Assembly (NCBI RefSeq): GCF_031456275.1
Contig: NZ_JAVDUI010000001.1
Coordinates: forward strand, 2,128,965-2,192,964
DNA: 64,000 nucleotides
DNA from: Falsarthrobacter nasiphocae
Lineage (GTDB): Bacteria; Actinomycetota; Actinomycetes; Actinomycetales; Micrococcaceae
Direction: 5' to 3'
Part shown: piece by piece, positions 28,730 to 38,351 of the stretch
Numbering within the stretch: the stretch's first letter is position 1
How the letters are laid out: every line of letters begins with the position of its first letter
The notes under the pieces: generated by a model
The model's input: only the letters and a program-made list of their open reading frames with translations
What the model was told of the DNA's origin: nothing
Database searches by the model: none
Made by a program: the position numbers and the translations under genes

Positions 28730-30073
28730 ATGGAGGATCTCTTCTCGAGCGGAGGGTCGGCGCCTGCCTCCAAGGCGCCGGCCCCGCTGGCCGTCCGCAT
28801 GCGGCCGCGCACCGCGGACGAGGTTGTGGGCCAGTCCCGCCTCCTCAGCCCGGGCTCGGCCCTTCGCCGCCTCATGGAGGGCGGAGACCGAGCGAGCTCG
28901 ACGTCCGTGATCCTCTACGGGCCGCCTGGGACGGGAAAGACGACGCTCGCGCACGTGATCGCCCGCGCACCGGGGCGTCAGTTCGTGGAGCTGTCCGCCA
29001 TCACGGCCGGCGTCAAGGACGTTCGGCGCGTCATGGACGAGGCGCTGACGCAGCGTGACCTCCACGGGACGCGCACCATCCTCTTCCTCGACGAGATCCA
29101 TCGTTTCACCAAGGCCCAGCAGGACGCGCTCCTTCCGGGCGTTGAGAACGGCTGGGTGACACTCGTTGCGGCGACGACGGAGAATCCGTCCTTCTCGGTC
29201 ATCGCGCCTCTGTTGTCCCGGTCGCTTTTACTGACCCTCTCGCCTCTGACGAACGACGACGTGGCCGCCCTCGTGGACAGGGCCCTCTCCGATGAGCGCG
29301 GCCTGGGCGGGGCGTTCTCGATCTCGCCTGAGGCCAAGGCTGACCTCGTCGAGCTGAGCGGGCAGGACGCGCGGCGCGCGCTGACGTCCCTCGAGGCGGC
29401 CGCTGACGTCGCCTCGGCGGAGGGGCGGGCGGACATCGGGCGCGACGACGTGGCGCAGGCCCTCCAGAAGGCCGTCGTCCGGTACGACAAGGACGGGGAC
29501 CAGCACTACGACGTGGTGAGCGCGTTCATCAAGTCCATGCGCGGCTCTGACCCGGATGCCGCCCTGCACTACCTTGCTCGCATGATCGAGGCGGGGGAGG
29601 ACCCGAGGTTCATCGCCCGCCGCATTGTCATCGCGGCGAGCGAAGAGGTGAGCATGGCGGACCCGATGGCCCTCCAGGTCGCCGTGAGCGCGGCCCAGGC
29701 GGTCCAGCTCATCGGCATGCCGGAGGCGCAGATCGTCCTGGCCCAGGCTGTGGTGCACATTGCGACGGCGCCGAAGTCCAACCGCTCCTACATGGGGCTC
29801 TCGGCGGCCCTCGCAGACGTGCGGGCGGGCAAGGCGGGGCTCGTGCCCGCGCACTTGAGGGACTCGCACTACCCGGGCGCCAAGGGGCTGGGGCACGGCA
29901 AGGGCTACGTGTACCCCCACGACGAACCGACCTCGGTGGCCCGCCAGCAGTACCTGCCGGAGGGGATCGAGACCGCCCGATACTACGAGCCCGGGCAGAC
30001 CGGAGCGGAGCGCGAGGTGGCGGCGCGCCTTGAGAGGATTCGGCGGATTCAGCGCCCGGATGAGGTAAGCTGA
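28730..30073 (+). CDS. rarA: replication-associated recombination protein RarA (MgsA)
   Basis: AAA+ ATPase of 447 residues acting at stalled replication forks and single-strand gaps. Walker A GPPGTGKT is at 64-71 and Walker B FLDEIHRF at 119-126. The Sensor 1 region [10 protein letters not shown] precedes a helical tetramerisation domain with [21 protein letters not shown]-type sequence and the C-terminal YPHDEP-YLPEG motif. The ATG at 28730 has GGGAGCC upstream. It follows aspS by 15 bases, so the two are probably cotranscribed. Confidence 0.95.
   Translation: MEDLFSSGGSAPASKAPAPLAVRMRPRTADEVVGQSRLLSPGSALRRLMEGGDRASSTSVILYGPPGTGKTTLAHVIARAPGRQFVELSAITAGVKDVRRVMDEALTQRDLHGTRTILFLDEIHRFTKAQQDALLPGVENGWVTLVAATTENPSFSVIAPLLSRSLLLTLSPLTNDDVAALVDRALSDERGLGGAFSISPEAKADLVELSGQDARRALTSLEAAADVASAEGRADIGRDDVAQALQKAVVRYDKDGDQHYDVVSAFIKSMRGSDPDAALHYLARMIEAGEDPRFIARRIVIAASEEVSMADPMALQVAVSAAQAVQLIGMPEAQIVLAQAVVHIATAPKSNRSYMGLSAALADVRAGKAGLVPAHLRDSHYPGAKGLGHGKGYVYPHDEPTSVARQQYLPEGIETARYYEPGQTGAEREVAARLERIRRIQRPDEVS
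30066..30071 (+). promoter_or_regulatory. candidate -10 box for rpsD
   Basis: TAAGCT overlaps the rarA stop and would give rpsD a leader of roughly 185 bases. That leader contains a small perfect hairpin (CGCCTT-CTTC-AAGGCG, 30104-30119) and a GGGCC/GGCCC pair. S4 is autoregulated in other bacteria, but no specific S4 site can be claimed here. Confidence 0.3.
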
Positions 30074-30264
30074 AAGGACGACTGGCAAGCCGTGGGTTTC
30101 GTGCGCCTTCTTCAAGGCGAGTTCACCCAGGTTGCAGCGCAGGGCCGCAAGGCAGGCCCGAGCTCTCCGCGTCATCGACCCGTTTCAGGCTGAGCCTGTC
30201 ACGGAGTTCGGGCGCCCGGAGGCCAGTGAACTGACATGCCTTGAAGACAGAAAAAGAGGATTAC

Positions 30265-30891
30265 GTGGCTAACAACACACGTGCCCGCCGTAAGGTGCGC
30301 CAGTCGCGCGCCCTTGGCATTGCGCTGACCCCTAAGGCCGAGAAGTACATGGAGCGCCGTCCGTACGGTCCCGGCCAGCACGGCCGCGCTCGTCGCAAGC
30401 AGGACAGCGACTACGCAGTGCGCCTTCGCGAGAAGCAGCGTCTGCGCGCACAGTACGGCATCCGCGAGGCCCAGATGACCCGGGTCTTCGAGGAAGCTCG
30501 CCGTACGTCCGGCCTGACCGGTGAGAACCTCATCGAGCTCCTCGAGATGCGTCTTGACGCCCTCGTGCTGCGTGCAGGCTTCGCCCGCACGATCGCTCAG
30601 GCCCGTCAGCTTGTGGTGCACCGCCACATTCTCGTTGACGGCCAGCGCGTTGACCGCCCGTCCTTCCGCGTGGCCCCGGGCCAGCTTGTGCACGTTCACG
30701 AGCGCAGCGAGAAGTTCGAGCCGTTCCAGCTCGCGGCCACGGGCGCGCACCGCGATGTCCTCCCCGCCGTTCCGGGTTACCTCGACGTCACCCTCGAGAA
30801 GCTGCAGGCACGCCTTGTGCGCCGCCCGAAGCGCTCTGAGGTTCCCGTGACGTGCGAAGAGAACCTCGTCGTCGAGTACTACGCTCGCTGA
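30265..30891 (+). CDS. rpsD: 30S ribosomal protein S4
   Basis: Primary 16S rRNA-binding protein of 208 residues that nucleates 30S assembly. The start is the GTG at 30265 (MANNTRARRKVRQSRALG), with AAAGAGGA upstream; a TTG at 30241 is out of family. The S4 RNA-binding domain is at about 95-155 (MRLDALVLRAGFARTIAQARQ). The zinc-ribbon cysteines of C+ S4 proteins are absent (a C- type). It is monocistronic: a strong terminator follows. Stringent-response control is likely but not visible. Confidence 0.97.
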   Translation: MANNTRARRKVRQSRALGIALTPKAEKYMERRPYGPGQHGRARRKQDSDYAVRLREKQRLRAQYGIREAQMTRVFEEARRTSGLTGENLIELLEMRLDALVLRAGFARTIAQARQLVVHRHILVDGQRVDRPSFRVAPGQLVHVHERSEKFEPFQLAATGAHRDVLPAVPGYLDVTLEKLQARLVRRPKRSEVPVTCEENLVVEYYAR

Positions 30892-30920
30892 CACTCGTTC
30901 TCGCGCGAACGCGCATGGGG

Positions 30921-30950
30921 CGGCCCGCTGGTCTTCGGACCGGCGGGCCG
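30921..30950 (+). terminator. rho-independent terminator after rpsD
   Basis: A 13-bp stem (30921-30933 with 30938-30950, one G-U pair) closes a TTCG tetraloop and is followed by TTCCGTTTCC. A second small hairpin (CCGTGCCG / CGGCACGG, 30974-30992) follows. Confidence 0.85.
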
Positions 30951-31047
30951 TTCCGTTTCCGGGAGCGCCGCGTCCGTGCCGCGCCGGCACGGCGGCGCTG
31001 CAGAACCCGGGACGCGGGCTGGCTTGTACCGCTGCACCGGGACTCGT

Positions 31048-31056
31048 TGGTAGATT
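31048..31056 (+). promoter_or_regulatory. candidate extended -10 promoter for alaS
   Basis: TGG-TAGATT fits an extended -10 (TGnTAnnnT) 61 bases before the alaS ATG and downstream of the rpsD terminator. A closely similar TGC-TAGATT precedes pyrR. Confidence 0.4.
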
Positions 31057-31117
31057 TGAGTACCTGCACTGACGGGCGTTGCCCAACGCCCACCGAAATG
31101 AAGGGAACCCGCGCCGC

Positions 31118-33796
31118 ATGAAGACCGAGGAGATCACCAAACGGTGGCTCGACTTCTTCGAGAGCAAGGGCCACACGGTTGTCCCGTCTGCCTCGCTCGT
31201 CTCGAACGACCCCTCGATCATGTTCACGATCGCTGGCATGGTCCCCTTTATCCCGTACTTCCTCGGTGAGCAGAAGGCCCCGTACCGGCGGGCCACAAGC
31301 ATCCAGAAGTGCATCCGCACGCTTGACATCGATGAGGTCGGCAAGACCGCCCGCCACGGCACGTTCTTCCAGATGGCCGGCAACTTCTCGTTCGGGGACT
31401 ACTTCAAGGAGAAGGCCATCCCCTTCGCATGGGAGCTTCTGACGTCGCCTCTCGAGAAGGGCGGCTTCGGCCTCGATCCCGACCGCCTCTGGGTCACGAT
31501 CTTCGAGACTGACGACGAGTCCTTCGAGATCTGGACCAAGACGGTCGGCTTCCCCGCCGAGCGCATCCAGCGCATGGGCATGAAGGACAACTACTGGTCT
31601 GCGGGCCAGCCCGGCGGCCCCGCTGGCCCCGACTCCGAGATCTTCTATGACCGCGGCCCTGAGTACGGAGCCGACGGCGGGCCTGCGGCGGACGACAACC
31701 GCTACATCGAGATCTGGAACCTCGTCTTCATGCAGTACGAGCGGGGCGAGGGCATCGGCAAGGATGACTTCGAGATCCGCGGAGAGCTGCCGACGAAGAA
31801 CATCGACACGGGCCTCGGTGTCGAGCGCCTGGCGATGCTCCTCCAGGGCGTCGAGAACTTCTACGAGACGGATCAGGTCCGCGCAGTCCTTGACAAGGCT
31901 GCGGAGCTCTCCGGCAAGGAATACGGGGGCACTGAGGATCCTGCGGATCCCCGCAATGCCGACGACGTGCGCATGCGCGTGGTCTCGGACCACATTCGCT
32001 CCTCGGTCATGCTCATCGGGGACGGGGTCACCCCCTCCAACGAGGGCCGCGGCTACGTTCTGCGCCGCCTGCTGCGCCGCGCCATCCGCGCGATGCGCCT
32101 CCTCGGCGTCGAGCGCCCCGTCGTGGGCGAGCTCGTCGAGGTGTCCAAGGACGCCATGGGCGGCACCTACCCCAACATTGCCGAGGACTTCGAGCGCATC
32201 CGCCGCATCGCGGTGGCAGAGGAGAAGTCGTTCCTGCGCACCATCGCGTCCGGAACGGCCCGCCTTGAGGAGTCCGTCGTCGCGGCGAAGAGCCGCGGCG
32301 AGAGCCTGTCGGGCGCAGAGGCGTTCGCGCTCCACGACACGTACGGGTTCCCGATCGACCTGACTCTCGAAATGGCCGAGGAGGCCGGGGTCTCCGTCGA
32401 CGAGAACGGCTTCCGAGCCCTCATGCAGGAGCAGCGCACGCGCGCGAAGGCGGATTCTCTCGCGAAGAAGCTGGGCGGCGTCGACGTCTCCGCATACGCC
32501 TCCCTCCGCGAGGCCGGCGAGACGTTCTTCACCGGCTATACGGAGCTCACCTCCGAGTCCTCGGTCCGCGGCATCCTCGCAGGCGGCCAGGCGACGCAGT
32601 CGGCCTCGGCCGGCAGCGAGATCGAGCTCGTCCTGGACGAGACGCCGTTCTACGCCGAAGCAGGCGGCCAGGCGGCCGACACGGGTGTCATCCGCGGCGA
32701 CGGCTTCGTCCTCGAAGTCCTCGATGTCCAGCGCCCCGTCAAGGGCCTCTCGGTCCACAAGGCCATCGTCCGAGAGGGCGAGGTCTCCCAGGGTGCCCTT
32801 GCCCTCGCAGAGGTGGACGCCGTTCGCCGCCACGCGGGGGAGCAGGCCCACTCGGCGACGCACATCGTCCACGCGGCCCTGCACCAGCTCCTCGGCAAGG
32901 AGGCCACCCAGCGCGGCTCGTTCAACAAGGCCGGCTACCTCCGATTCGACTTCGCGTGGGCGCAGCAGCTGTCCCCGGAGACGCGCTCGGAGATCGAGGA
33001 CGTCGCCAACCAGGCGATCCTCGGCCACCACGAGGTTCTGACCCGTGAGATGCCCATCGAGGAGGCCAAGGCTCTCGGTGCCATGGCCCTCTTCGGCGAG
33101 AACTACGGGGATGTCGTGCGCGTCGTCGAGATCAACGGCGACTGGTCCCGCGAGCTCTGCGGCGGCACGCACGTCGGCAACTCGGCACAGATCGGCTCGC
33201 TCACGCTCCTGGGCGAGCAGTCGGTGGGCTCGGGCAACCGTCGCGTCGAGGCCTTCGTGGGCTACGAGGCCTTCCGCCACCAGGCGGCCGAGCGCGCGCT
33301 CGTCCACTCCCTCTCCGAGCAGTTCAAGGCCCCGGCCAACCAGCTGCAGGACCGCATTACGGCCACTCTCGAGAAGCTCAAGGCCGCCGAGAAGGAGATC
33401 GCCCGCTACCGGGCCCAGGCCCTTTCGGCGCGGGTCCCCGAACTCGTCGCTGGAGCGCGGGACCTCGCCGGGCGTCGAGTCGTCCTGGCCAACCTCGGCG
33501 ACGTGGACTCCGCTGACGACCTCAAGCAGCTTGCCACCGCCGTGCGTGACCGGCTGGGTGCGGACGCAGCCGTCGTCGTTCTCATCGGCACGTCCAACGG
33601 GCGGCCCATCGTCGTCGCCATGACCAACGAGGCCGCCCGCACGAGCGGGGCGAAGGCGGGCATGCTCGTCCGCGCCGCCACGAAGGTGCTCGGCGGCGGC
33701 GGCGGCGGCAAGGACGACGTCGCCCAGGGCGGAGGTCAGGACGCGTCGAAGATCGATCACGCCCTGGCGGCCCTGACGGCCGAGCTCGCGAAGTAG
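31118..33796 (+). CDS. alaS: alanyl-tRNA synthetase
   Basis: Class II synthetase of 892 residues with aminoacylation, editing and oligomerisation (DHHA1) parts. The N-terminal catalytic core (MKTEEITKRWLDFFESKGH, MVPFIPYFLG, GTFFQMAGNFSFGDYFKE) is typical. The editing zinc site is present as HSATHIVH and CGGTHVGN. The C-terminal Gly-rich hinge contains a run of glycines near residue 870. The ATG at 31118 is the family start; its ribosome site AAGGGAA is about 11 bases away. An in-frame GTG at 31079 lacks support. ruvX follows by 8 bases. Confidence 0.97.
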   Translation: MKTEEITKRWLDFFESKGHTVVPSASLVSNDPSIMFTIAGMVPFIPYFLGEQKAPYRRATSIQKCIRTLDIDEVGKTARHGTFFQMAGNFSFGDYFKEKAIPFAWELLTSPLEKGGFGLDPDRLWVTIFETDDESFEIWTKTVGFPAERIQRMGMKDNYWSAGQPGGPAGPDSEIFYDRGPEYGADGGPAADDNRYIEIWNLVFMQYERGEGIGKDDFEIRGELPTKNIDTGLGVERLAMLLQGVENFYETDQVRAVLDKAAELSGKEYGGTEDPADPRNADDVRMRVVSDHIRSSVMLIGDGVTPSNEGRGYVLRRLLRRAIRAMRLLGVERPVVGELVEVSKDAMGGTYPNIAEDFERIRRIAVAEEKSFLRTIASGTARLEESVVAAKSRGESLSGAEAFALHDTYGFPIDLTLEMAEEAGVSVDENGFRALMQEQRTRAKADSLAKKLGGVDVSAYASLREAGETFFTGYTELTSESSVRGILAGGQATQSASAGSEIELVLDETPFYAEAGGQAADTGVIRGDGFVLEVLDVQRPVKGLSVHKAIVREGEVSQGALALAEVDAVRRHAGEQAHSATHIVHAALHQLLGKEATQRGSFNKAGYLRFDFAWAQQLSPETRSEIEDVANQAILGHHEVLTREMPIEEAKALGAMALFGENYGDVVRVVEINGDWSRELCGGTHVGNSAQIGSLTLLGEQSVGSGNRRVEAFVGYEAFRHQAAERALVHSLSEQFKAPANQLQDRITATLEKLKAAEKEIARYRAQALSARVPELVAGARDLAGRRVVLANLGDVDSADDLKQLATAVRDRLGADAAVVVLIGTSNGRPIVVAMTNEAARTSGAKAGMLVRAATKVLGGGGGGKDDVAQGGGQDASKIDHALAALTAELAK

Positions 33797-33804
33797 GCGG
33801 CCGA

Positions 33805-34317
33805 GTGAGCGTTGAACGGCCCGGCGTGAGCCTGGGAGTGGATGTGGGCAAGGCCCGCGTCGGACTCGCGGCGAGCGACCCCGACGGGATCATGGCCACA
33901 CCCGTGGCCACTCTCAAACGGGACGCAGGCAAGCGCCGGGACGTTCACCGCATCGCCGCCATCGCGGCGGAACGGGACGCGCGGAGGGTCTTCGTCGGCC
34001 TTCCGCTCGCCCTGTCTGGCCGCGAGACGGCCTCGACGCAGGACGCGCGGGACTACGCTTCCCACCTCGCGGCGGCCCTCCAGGCTGGCGGGGTCGAGTG
34101 CGAGGTCCGGATGGTGGACGAGCGCCTGACCACCGTCACGGCGCAGCAGCAGCTCTCCGGCGTGGGGGTCGCCGCACGGGATCAGCGTAAGATCATTGAC
34201 CAGGTGGCCGCCGTGGCCATTCTGGAGCATGCCCTCGAGACCTTCAAGCGGCATGGAGCAGCCGGCACCCCGTTGCCCGATGCCCCGCCGCACTCAACCG
34301 GAGAGGAAACACTGTGA
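33805..34317 (+). CDS. ruvX: RuvX/YqgF-family RNase H-fold nuclease
   Basis: Protein of 170 residues with an RNase H-like fold. The catalytic Asp13 sits in GVDVGKARVGLA, the second acidic position in VDERLTTV (about residue 110), and the final Asp in DQVAAVAIL (about residue 132). E. coli YqgF acts in pre-16S rRNA 5' maturation; a Holliday junction role has also been proposed. The GTG at 33805 lies 8 bases after alaS, and the stop overlaps the mltG GTG (GTGA). The C-terminal 20 residues are Pro/His rich. Confidence 0.93.
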   Translation: MSVERPGVSLGVDVGKARVGLAASDPDGIMATPVATLKRDAGKRRDVHRIAAIAAERDARRVFVGLPLALSGRETASTQDARDYASHLAAALQAGGVECEVRMVDERLTTVTAQQQLSGVGVAARDQRKIIDQVAAVAILEHALETFKRHGAAGTPLPDAPPHSTGEETL

Positions 34318-35636
34318 CCGACGAAACCTCTCCGAAGTCCGTGCCCAAACGAGCCCGCCGCGCGAGGAGCGCTGGGCGTGCCGCCGCAGCGGAGTCCGCC
34401 GCGAGCACGCTCCACGGCTCGCACCTCGGCGTCACAGACGACGACCTCTTCGAGGTTGACGATGAATGGCAGACGGACGGCCCCCGGACCGTCCGGCTGT
34501 CCGAAGCGGCCGAGGTTCCCTCCGCGGAGGAGCTGACACCGCGCGAGCGCCGCCTCATCGCGCGGCGCGCCCGGCAGCGGCGTCGCCGTCGTCGCCTCAT
34601 TGTCCTTGCGTCCGTGGTCGTGACGTTCGCGGTCGTCGTCGGGCTCATCACCTTCGGCCTGCGCCAGCTGCTGGGCATGAACGAGCCCCAGTCCTACCCT
34701 GGCCCGGGAGAGACGGCCGTGACGCTAGAGGTGAAGCCGGGCATGGCCACGTCCTCCATCTACGCCAAGCTCAAGAGCCTTGACGTGATCGCGAGCGAGC
34801 AGGGTTTCGCGCGCTCGTTCGACCAGCTGAGCGACGGGGCGACGATCCAGCCCGGCACCTACGAGCTCAAGACGAAGATGAGCAACGAAGAGGCCGTCAA
34901 GGCCCTCGTGGCCAAGGACATGACCAAGGTCTACTACGTTCCGATCGCCGGAAACATGCGCATCGACGAGGTGACGAAGACCCTCTCCGAGAAGACCCGG
35001 ATGCCGCTCACGGACTTCCAGAAGATCGTCGAGGACCCGAAGCGGTTCGGCCTCAGCTCGAAGGCCAAGAATCTCGAGGGCTACCTCGCCCCGGGCGAGT
35101 ACCGCTTCGACATCAAGTCGACTCCCGAGCAGATGGTGCGCCAGATGGTGGACCGCCAGCTCTCCATCCTCAAGGCCGGGGGCGTGACGGACGCGGACAA
35201 GCAGTACATCATGCTGACCAAGGCCTCCATCGTCGAGGCCGAGGGCAACCCCACGAACTACGCGACCATCGCCGGCGCCCTGGAGAACCGTGTCGAGCGC
35301 CCCAACGAGGACACGGGCGGCTTCATCAACTCCGACGCCACCGTCACGTACGGCCTCGGCTCCCGCACGCTGCACATCAGCGAGGACCAGAAGCGGGACA
35401 AGTCGAACAAGTACAACACCTACGCGAACAAGGGCCTGCCGATCGGCCCCATCGGCTCGCCCGAGAAGAAGGCCATCGAGGCCACGATCAACCCTGAGAA
35501 GAACGACTACTACTACTGGGTGACCATCGACATCAAGACGGGCGAAACGCTGTACGCCAGGACGTACGCGGAGCACCAGAAGAACGAGGTCAAGTACCAG
35601 CAGTACTGCGCCGATCACCCCGGCGTGTGCGAGTGA
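34314..35636 (+). CDS. mltG: endolytic murein transglycosylase MltG
   Basis: Membrane-anchored lytic transglycosylase of 440 residues that cuts nascent glycan strands and helps set their length. The cytoplasmic N-terminus of about 94 residues is basic (RRRRR before the membrane) and contains an acidic patch. One membrane helix is at 95-117. An extracytoplasmic LysM-like subdomain is followed by the YceG catalytic domain. The catalytic Glu308 is in KASIVEAEGNP and the family motif NSDATVTYGLG is intact. The GTG at 34314 overlaps ruvX, and the stop overlaps aroE, so the gene is coupled on both sides. Confidence 0.94.
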   Translation: MTDETSPKSVPKRARRARSAGRAAAAESAASTLHGSHLGVTDDDLFEVDDEWQTDGPRTVRLSEAAEVPSAEELTPRERRLIARRARQRRRRRRLIVLASVVVTFAVVVGLITFGLRQLLGMNEPQSYPGPGETAVTLEVKPGMATSSIYAKLKSLDVIASEQGFARSFDQLSDGATIQPGTYELKTKMSNEEAVKALVAKDMTKVYYVPIAGNMRIDEVTKTLSEKTRMPLTDFQKIVEDPKRFGLSSKAKNLEGYLAPGEYRFDIKSTPEQMVRQMVDRQLSILKAGGVTDADKQYIMLTKASIVEAEGNPTNYATIAGALENRVERPNEDTGGFINSDATVTYGLGSRTLHISEDQKRDKSNKYNTYANKGLPIGPIGSPEKKAIEATINPEKNDYYYWVTIDIKTGETLYARTYAEHQKNEVKYQQYCADHPGVCE

Positions 35637-36547
35637 CAGGCTCAGCCGCGCTCAAGGCAGGCGTTGTGGGGGACCCGATCTCCCACTCGCAGTCGCCGAC
35701 GATCCACCGGGCGGCGTACGCAGCCCTCGGGATTGAGGGCGCCTCGTACGAGGCCATCCGCGTTCCCGAAGGCGAGCTTGCGAGCCAGTGGCGCCGCGGG
35801 GCCTTCGAGGGGTTCGCGGGCCTGTCCGTGACGATGCCCCACAAGCACGCCGCGGCCGCCTTCGCCACCCGCCTCAGCCCGAGGGTCGAGCTCCTGGGCG
35901 CCGCGAACACGCTCGTCGTCGAGGACGGGGGAGTCTTCGCCGAGAACACGGACGTCGACGGGATCGTCGAGGCGCTCCGTGCCGGCCGCGACGCCATGGC
36001 GAGTCCGGCACGCGCCGGGCTTCCGCGCCCCGAGACGGGCGATGCCCTCGTTGTCGGCGGGGGAGGCACGGCTCTTGCCGCGCTTGCCGCCCTCGCTGAG
36101 CTCGGCACATCGAGCGTGACGCTCGCCTTGCGCTCTCCTGCCAAGGCCGACGACGGGGCCCCTTCGCTCCGAGCCGCCGCGGAGGCGCTCGGCCTCCGCG
36201 TGGACGTGGTGCCTCTCGCGGGTGCCGCGGCGGTCCTCGCCGGCGGCACCGGCGTCGCCATCTCCACCCTGCCGCCCAGGGCGGCCGACCCGTTCGCGGA
36301 GCAGTGGGCGCGCGCGGCCGCGGACCACCACACAATGCTTCTCGACGTGGCGTACGACCCGTGGCCGTCCCGCCTGGCCCAGGTGTGGCCCGGCCGCGTC
36401 ATCCACGGCCTGGACATGCTCCTTCACCAGGCCGTCCGCCAGGTGGAGCTCTTCACGGGGCTCGCGGCCGACGCCCGCGTCGTGGCCTCCATGGCCGCCG
36501 CTTTGGGGTTGCCCGCATCTCATGAGGCCGACCGATCACGCGCCTGA
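35633..36547 (+). CDS. aroE: shikimate dehydrogenase
   Basis: Reduces 3-dehydroshikimate to shikimate with NADPH. The protein has 304 residues, at the long end for the family because of an Ala/Pro insertion near 120-130. Shikimate-site residues are GDPISHSQSPTIH (13-25), the catalytic Lys71 in LSVTMPHKHA and Asp107 in ENTDVDG. The nucleotide loop is VGGGGTALAAL and the C-terminal motif GLDMLLHQAVRQ. GTG at 35633 is chosen for its overlap with the mltG stop; earlier in-frame GTGs are not needed. Confidence 0.92.
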   Translation: MTGSAALKAGVVGDPISHSQSPTIHRAAYAALGIEGASYEAIRVPEGELASQWRRGAFEGFAGLSVTMPHKHAAAAFATRLSPRVELLGAANTLVVEDGGVFAENTDVDGIVEALRAGRDAMASPARAGLPRPETGDALVVGGGGTALAALAALAELGTSSVTLALRSPAKADDGAPSLRAAAEALGLRVDVVPLAGAAAVLAGGTGVAISTLPPRAADPFAEQWARAAADHHTMLLDVAYDPWPSRLAQVWPGRVIHGLDMLLHQAVRQVELFTGLAADARVVASMAAALGLPASHEADRSRA

Positions 36548-36573
36548 TCCCCGAGACGTGAGAGGCTGGGACC

Positions 36574-37785
36574 ATGGTTCGTTGGTTAACAGCAGGTGAG
36601 TCGCATGGCCCTTCCCTCGTGGGCATTCTCGAGGGTTTCCCCGCGGGCATTCCCGTCACGTCCGAGAGGATTCGCGAGGCGCTGGCCCGCCGCCGGCTCG
36701 GGTACGGGCGCGGGGCCCGAATGTCCTTCGAGCAGGACGAGGTGACTGTCACCGGCGGCGTTCGCCACGGGCTGACGCAGGGCGGGCCCGTCGCCATTCT
36801 GGTCGGCAACACCGAATGGCCCAAGTGGACTGAGGTCATGAGCGCAGACCCCGTCCCCGAGGGATCGCTGGACGGCCGGGCCCGGAACGCGCCCCTGACG
36901 CGCCCCCGCCCGGGGCACGCTGACCTCGCCGGGATGCAGAAGTACGGCTTCGACGAGGCCCGGCCCGTCCTCGAGCGCGCCTCGGCCCGCGAGACGGCAG
37001 CGCGCGTGGCGCTGGGCGCCGTCGCCTCCGCTCTCCTCGAGGAGCTGGGGATCCGGCTCGTGAGCCACACGGTGGCCCTCGCTGAGGTCGCGGTGCCGGA
37101 GGACGCCCCCTTCCCGACGGCCGACGACGTGGCCGCTCTCGACGCCGACCCGCTGCGCTGCTTCGACTCAGCAACGAGCGAGGCCATGGTGGGTGTCGTG
37201 GACGAGGCTCACAAGGCGGGGGAGACCCTCGGCGGAGTCGTCGAGGTCCTCGCCTACGGTCTTCCGCCGGGACTCGGCTCCTACGTGCACTGGGACCGGA
37301 GGCTCGACGCGCGCCTGGCTGGCGCCCTCATGGGGATCCAGGCCATCAAGGGCGTCGAGTTCGGCGACGGGTTCGCCACGGCGCGCCGCCCCGGGTCGGC
37401 CGCACACGACGAGATCATTCCTGCCGACGCTCCCGCAGCCGCCACGCGCGCGGCGAACCGGGCCGGCGGGGTTGAGGGCGGCATGTCCACGGGGGATGTC
37501 CTCCGCGTCCGCGCGGCGATGAAGCCGATCGCCACGGTGCCGAAGGCGCTCGCCACGATCGACGTGGCCACGGGAGAGCCGTCCCGGGCCCACCACCAGC
37601 GCTCCGACGTCTGTGCGGTCCCGGCCGCGGGCGTCGTCGCCGAGGCCATGACGGCGCTCGTCCTTGCTGAGGCCGTTCTGGAGAAGTTCGGCGGCGACTC
37701 GCTCGCTGAGACGCGCCGCAACCTTGAGTCCTACCTCGAGTCGCTTCCCGCCTCCGTGCGGACGGCGCCGCGGGAGACGCGGTGA
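36574..37785 (+). CDS. aroC: chorismate synthase
   Basis: FMN-dependent lyase that makes chorismate from 5-enolpyruvylshikimate 3-phosphate. The protein has 403 residues. All family signatures are present: [19 protein letters not shown] at the N-terminus, [27 protein letters not shown], the FMN/substrate stretch [12 protein letters not shown] and the late [17 protein letters not shown]. The ATG at 36574 begins [12 protein letters not shown], the typical start. It is followed by aroK with a GTGA overlap. Confidence 0.97.
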   Translation: MVRWLTAGESHGPSLVGILEGFPAGIPVTSERIREALARRRLGYGRGARMSFEQDEVTVTGGVRHGLTQGGPVAILVGNTEWPKWTEVMSADPVPEGSLDGRARNAPLTRPRPGHADLAGMQKYGFDEARPVLERASARETAARVALGAVASALLEELGIRLVSHTVALAEVAVPEDAPFPTADDVAALDADPLRCFDSATSEAMVGVVDEAHKAGETLGGVVEVLAYGLPPGLGSYVHWDRRLDARLAGALMGIQAIKGVEFGDGFATARRPGSAAHDEIIPADAPAAATRAANRAGGVEGGMSTGDVLRVRAAMKPIATVPKALATIDVATGEPSRAHHQRSDVCAVPAAGVVAEAMTALVLAEAVLEKFGGDSLAETRRNLESYLESLPASVRTAPRETR

Positions 37786-38351
37786 CGCCAGCCGCGCGGA
37801 CGCCCGAGCGGATCGTCCTCATCGGCCCCATGGCCGCGGGGAAGTCCACGGTCGGCTCCCGCCTGGCCCAGCGCCTGGGCCTCGAGTTCGTGGACACTGA
37901 CCACGAGTTCGAGAAGAAGCACGGGCCCATCTCGCGAGTCTTCGAGTCTCTCGGGGAGCCGTTCTTCAGGGAGGCGGAGGCCCGTCTCGTCGCGAGCTCC
38001 CTCGCTCGACGGGACGTCGTCGTGTCCCTGGGCGGAGGCGCGGTCCTGGACGCTGGGACGGCGCAGCTGCTCACCCGCGAGTACGTCGTCTACCTCCAGA
38101 CGGACGTGGAGACCGTGCGGCCCTTCATCACGCGGGACCGGCGCCGCCCGCTCCTCTCCGAGAATCCCGTGGAGGCGTGGGAGCGGGTCTATGACCGGCG
38201 CCGCTCGACCTACGAGCGCCTCGCGACGCGGACGATCGACGTCGCGAGCGTTGAGGTCCGCCGCCCCGAGGCCATTGTGGGCCTCATCCTCGATGGCTTA
38301 GCCGAGCCAGACACGACTGACCAGCACGAGTCCAAGGAGACACCTCGATGA
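37782..38351 (+). CDS. aroK: shikimate kinase
   Basis: P-loop kinase of 189 residues that phosphorylates shikimate at O3. The ATP loop GPMAAGKST is at 15-23, the shikimate-binding Asp in VDTDHEFEK is at about 38, and the GGGAVLD motif is at about 85. The adenine/lid arginines are in RDRRRPLL. The GTG at 37782 overlaps the aroC stop and the TGA overlaps the aroB ATG. Order aroC-aroK-aroB is standard. Confidence 0.95.
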   Translation: MTPAARTPERIVLIGPMAAGKSTVGSRLAQRLGLEFVDTDHEFEKKHGPISRVFESLGEPFFREAEARLVASSLARRDVVVSLGGGAVLDAGTAQLLTREYVVYLQTDVETVRPFITRDRRRPLLSENPVEAWERVYDRRRSTYERLATRTIDVASVEVRRPEAIVGLILDGLAEPDTTDQHESKETPR

